Source of the DNA: an uncultured Spirochaetaceae bacterium
Lineage (GTDB): Bacteria; Spirochaetota; Spirochaetia; Sphaerochaetales; Sphaerochaetaceae
Length of the DNA: 7,814 nucleotides
NCBI GenBank assembly: GCA_947630635.1
Contig: CANRIJ010000070.1
Coordinates: 1-7,814 of the forward strand
Direction: 5' to 3'
Within the stretch, counting starts at the first letter, position 1; the number at the start of each line of letters is the position of its first letter. Positions 5,827-7,814 of this stretch are shown here, piece by piece. The notes beneath the pieces are model-generated. The model did no database searches and was not told the DNA's origin. It saw nothing but the letters and a program-made list of their open reading frames with translations. The position numbers and the translations under genes were made by a program.

Positions 5827-7814
5827 TCATACCCTCATAGCTAAGCTATATGCGCTTCTGACTGCCTCTAGTACCTTTCCAGTTGAGAATGAATCGCCGA
5901 TTCTGTAGATCTCTGGAGCTGCATTCTCACTCTGCGCCTTAAAGAAGAGCTCATCGCTTGGCTTTGTGCCCACGGCAATAACGATTTTGTCGAATGGAAT
6001 TTCAACTCTCTCTTCCTTTCCACCTGGAACCTTCATGAGAGGATTCTCGATATTCTCAGGAAGAATAGGCTTCCATGTGTTATATGGGTCTGGGACATTC
6101 TTTGTCTTACGCATAAGAATGAGCTTCCCGTCCTCTACCTTCACTGCCTTGATGGAATTGAGAATATTCACTCCATTCTTCTCCAGCAGGTGAATCATAT
6201 GGCCTCTATTTGCAGTACAGGCGCCCTTCATAATGTAATCGAGCATCTCAACAAGTGTCACATCCTTTACCTTCATCTCTGATGATAGATAGAGAGCCAT
6301 CTCTGCTCCAACTGCTCCACCGCCAAGAACAATGACCTTCTCATTTGCATCGATTTTCTCCTTGGAAGTAAAGACGTCATTAGAAAGAACATATTTGGCA
6401 TTTTCAATGCCATCAATCTTAGGAATGACCTCCTCTCCTCCATTGGAGAAGACAATCGCATCATAGCCTCCCTTGATCGTAGGAAGATCCACCTTTGTAT
6501 TGAGACGAACTATCACAGAGCTCTTTTTAAGCTCCTCTCTTAGGTAATTGATGTAGTTCGCCATATCGAATTTGTACTTCGATATAGACCCAACTCTGGC
6601 GCTTCCGCCAATATCGCTATTCTTATCAAAGAGAGTGACGATGTGTCCTCTCTCCTCTGCGCGAAGTGAGAACTCTACTCCCGCAGGGCCAGCTCCAATT
6701 ACAGCAATCCTCTTCTTCTTAACAGCCTTTGGAGGAATCTCCGGGAAGATATGCTCAAAGCTTGTTCTGGGATTCACTGCACACTGAGGGTGTCCTGCCT
6801 CAACAAACTCATTCAGACATCCCTCTTGGCATCCTATGCATGGCCTTATTGACTTAACCTCACCCTTATAGGCCTTTCTAGGCCAATCGGGGTCTGCCAA
6901 AAGCGGACGACCAAGCATGATCATGTCGGCATCCCCATCTCTTAGTGCCATTTCAGCAAGATCTGGATACCCAAGCTTTCCAACTGCGACTATTGGAACC
7001 TCTACGCCCTGATTTGAGAGTATCTCCTTCTCTTTGAAGTAGTCTTTGACAAACTTAGAGACAGAGAGGTATGCGCCAGCAGGCATGGTCTGAGGAGGAT
7101 GCGGAAGCCACCAGTTGTCATAGCAGCCAAGGTCCACATCAAATATATCAACCCCTGCCTTAACAAGGTCTTCCATATAGGAAAGCGTCATCTCAGCGCT
7201 TCTTCCACCCTTGAATCGCTTTAGTATCTTATCCTTGTCCATCTTGTCATGGTAGGTCTCCTCAAGGGCAAGTGAGAGGTCGATTCTGTACATGATTGGA
7301 TACCTCTCTCCAACTCTCTTTCTGATCTCCTTGACCATATCGATGCCAAAGTTCTCCCAAGATCTGAAATGGCCAAGCTTTCTGTGATTGAAAGCTGGAT
7401 TGGTCATCTGCTCCAATAGGTATCCCTCGTGTCCATGAAGGTAGCATCCATCAAGACCCATTGCCTTGCTGTCTGCTGCCGCCTGACCTGCATTCTTTAT
7501 GATCTTCTTCAATTTCCTGTCGGATATTCTCCAGCAGGGAATCTCAGAGATGTAGTAATTGGGCAAAAATGATGAGGAGATCGGAAGCTTAAACTGAGTA
7601 ATCAGACACTGAGGGTTTCCCACTCTTCCAAGCCCCGGGGTTATCTGAATAAATATCTTTGAGCCAAAGGAATGTACGCCCTGGGCAAGGTCTCTCCAAC
7701 CCATGAGCGCAGTTCTGGACCTATCGATTCTCGGGAAATATGAGAGGTCCCCTAGCTCAGTAATAGATGTATCTATCTTATGCGAGACAGGAATAAGGCC
7801 AGTTGTAATAAGTC
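5827..7814 (-). CDS. Enoate reductase / 2,4-dienoyl-CoA reductase-like flavoenzyme (5'-partial)
   Basis: This is a multidomain old-yellow-enzyme-family reductase, expected to reduce an activated C=C bond with NAD(P)H through FAD, a 4Fe-4S cluster and FMN in the cytoplasm. The frame is open from the stop to the window edge. The first ATG inside (7704) is internal, because the 36 codons upstream encode family-like sequence leading into KIFIQITPGLGRVG, so the true start lies outside. Counting from the first whole codon: the FMN TIM barrel is about 1-320, with an active-site HGHEGYLLEQ at 126-135, DVDLGCYDNWW near 225-235 and the FMN phosphate segment MIMLGRPLLADPDW near 297. The 4Fe-4S motif is C325-x2-C328-x3-C332-x11-C344. 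Two Rossmann motifs follow, GAGPAG at 373-378 and GGGAVG at 497-502, and the typical C-terminal IGDS segment. The HEGYLL form of the active site resembles clostridial 2-enoate reductases more than YqjM-type enzymes. The 661 visible residues plus a few tens missing fit the family length. The stop abuts the AcnX large-subunit start. The family is very likely; the substrate is unknown. Confidence 0.93.
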   Translation of the reverse strand, partial: LITTGLIPVSHKIDTSITELGDLSYFPRIDRSRTALMGWRDLAQGVHSFGSKIFIQITPGLGRVGNPQCLITQFKLPISSSFLPNYYISEIPCWRISDRKLKKIIKNAGQAAADSKAMGLDGCYLHGHEGYLLEQMTNPAFNHRKLGHFRSWENFGIDMVKEIRKRVGERYPIMYRIDLSLALEETYHDKMDKDKILKRFKGGRSAEMTLSYMEDLVKAGVDIFDVDLGCYDNWWLPHPPQTMPAGAYLSVSKFVKDYFKEKEILSNQGVEVPIVAVGKLGYPDLAEMALRDGDADMIMLGRPLLADPDWPRKAYKGEVKSIRPCIGCQEGCLNEFVEAGHPQCAVNPRTSFEHIFPEIPPKAVKKKRIAVIGAGPAGVEFSLRAEERGHIVTLFDKNSDIGGSARVGSISKYKFDMANYINYLREELKKSSVIVRLNTKVDLPTIKGGYDAIVFSNGGEEVIPKIDGIENAKYVLSNDVFTSKEKIDANEKVIVLGGGAVGAEMALYLSSEMKVKDVTLVEMLDYIMKGACTANRGHMIHLLEKNGVNILNSIKAVKVEDGKLILMRKTKNVPDPYNTWKPILPENIENPLMKVPGGKEERVEIPFDKIVIAVGTKPSDELFFKAQSENAAPEIYRIGDSFSTGKVLEAVRSAYSLAMRV
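5832..5836 (-). promoter_or_regulatory. Probable Shine-Dalgarno for the AcnX large subunit
   Basis: GAGGG in the last codons of the enoate-reductase gene. Its spacing is 7 nt to the ATG at 5824 but 1 nt to the ATG at 5830, favouring the shorter protein by two residues. Only four bases (GAGG) match the canonical sequence. Confidence 0.55.

Noticed and set aside
5827..7704. Complete reductase gene starting at ATG 7704
   Set aside because: The frame continues without a stop to the window edge, and the extra 36 residues look like the old-yellow-enzyme N-terminal barrel; the ATG is internal and the gene is partial.
1..7814. CRISPR array, tRNA, rRNA, insertion sequence or prophage genes
   Set aside because: No regularly spaced identical repeats, no structural RNA signatures and no transposase, integrase or phage-like proteins were seen.

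Overview
The window shows about 7.8 kb of a gene-dense, single-direction bacterial locus: all seven genes lie on the minus strand, so transcription runs from the right edge to the left. Base composition looks moderate (low-to-mid 40s % GC by eye) apart from a very AT-rich left end. The gene set suggests a host-associated anaerobe: an oxygen-sensitive type of enoate reductase with a 4Fe-4S site, a split aconitase X, a de novo purine pathway that uses separate AICAR formyltransferase and PurO-type cyclohydrolase proteins, and a BspA-type leucine-rich-repeat protein. Clostridia and Spirochaetota both fit. The short, diderm-like signal peptide tilts me slightly towards a spirochaete, but the taxon is not established.

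Right to left (transcription order). (1) 5827-7814: an FMN/4Fe-4S/FAD enoate-reductase-like flavoenzyme, cut at its N-terminus by the window edge; the reading frame stays open to the last base. (2) 4541-5824 and (3) 4111-4557: large and small subunits of a split aconitase X, overlapping by 17 bp. (4) 3466-4110: a PurO-type IMP cyclohydrolase, starting on the base after the stop of gene 3. (5) 2300-3469: a stand-alone AICAR formyltransferase, sharing an ATGA with gene 4. (6) 958-2274: an unrecognised polytopic membrane protein with a long Arg/Asp/Tyr-rich cytoplasmic tail. (7) 142-945: a small secreted leucine-rich-repeat protein. A short hairpin at 88-116 probably ends the unit, followed by AT-rich non-coding DNA.

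Genes 1-5 are joined by overlaps or near-zero gaps and look like one translationally coupled operon. PurO and the formyltransferase together carry out the last two steps of IMP synthesis (AICAR to FAICAR to IMP). The two AcnX subunits plus the enoate reductase suggest a second module: dehydration of a hydroxy acid to an unsaturated acid or cyclic imino acid, followed by flavin-dependent reduction. The substrate is unknown, and the link between this module and purine synthesis is the most intriguing part of the locus. Genes 6 and 7 lack clear Shine-Dalgarno sequences, and a TATAAT box just upstream of gene 6 could give it a separate, nearly leaderless transcript. No tRNA, rRNA, CRISPR array or mobile element was seen.
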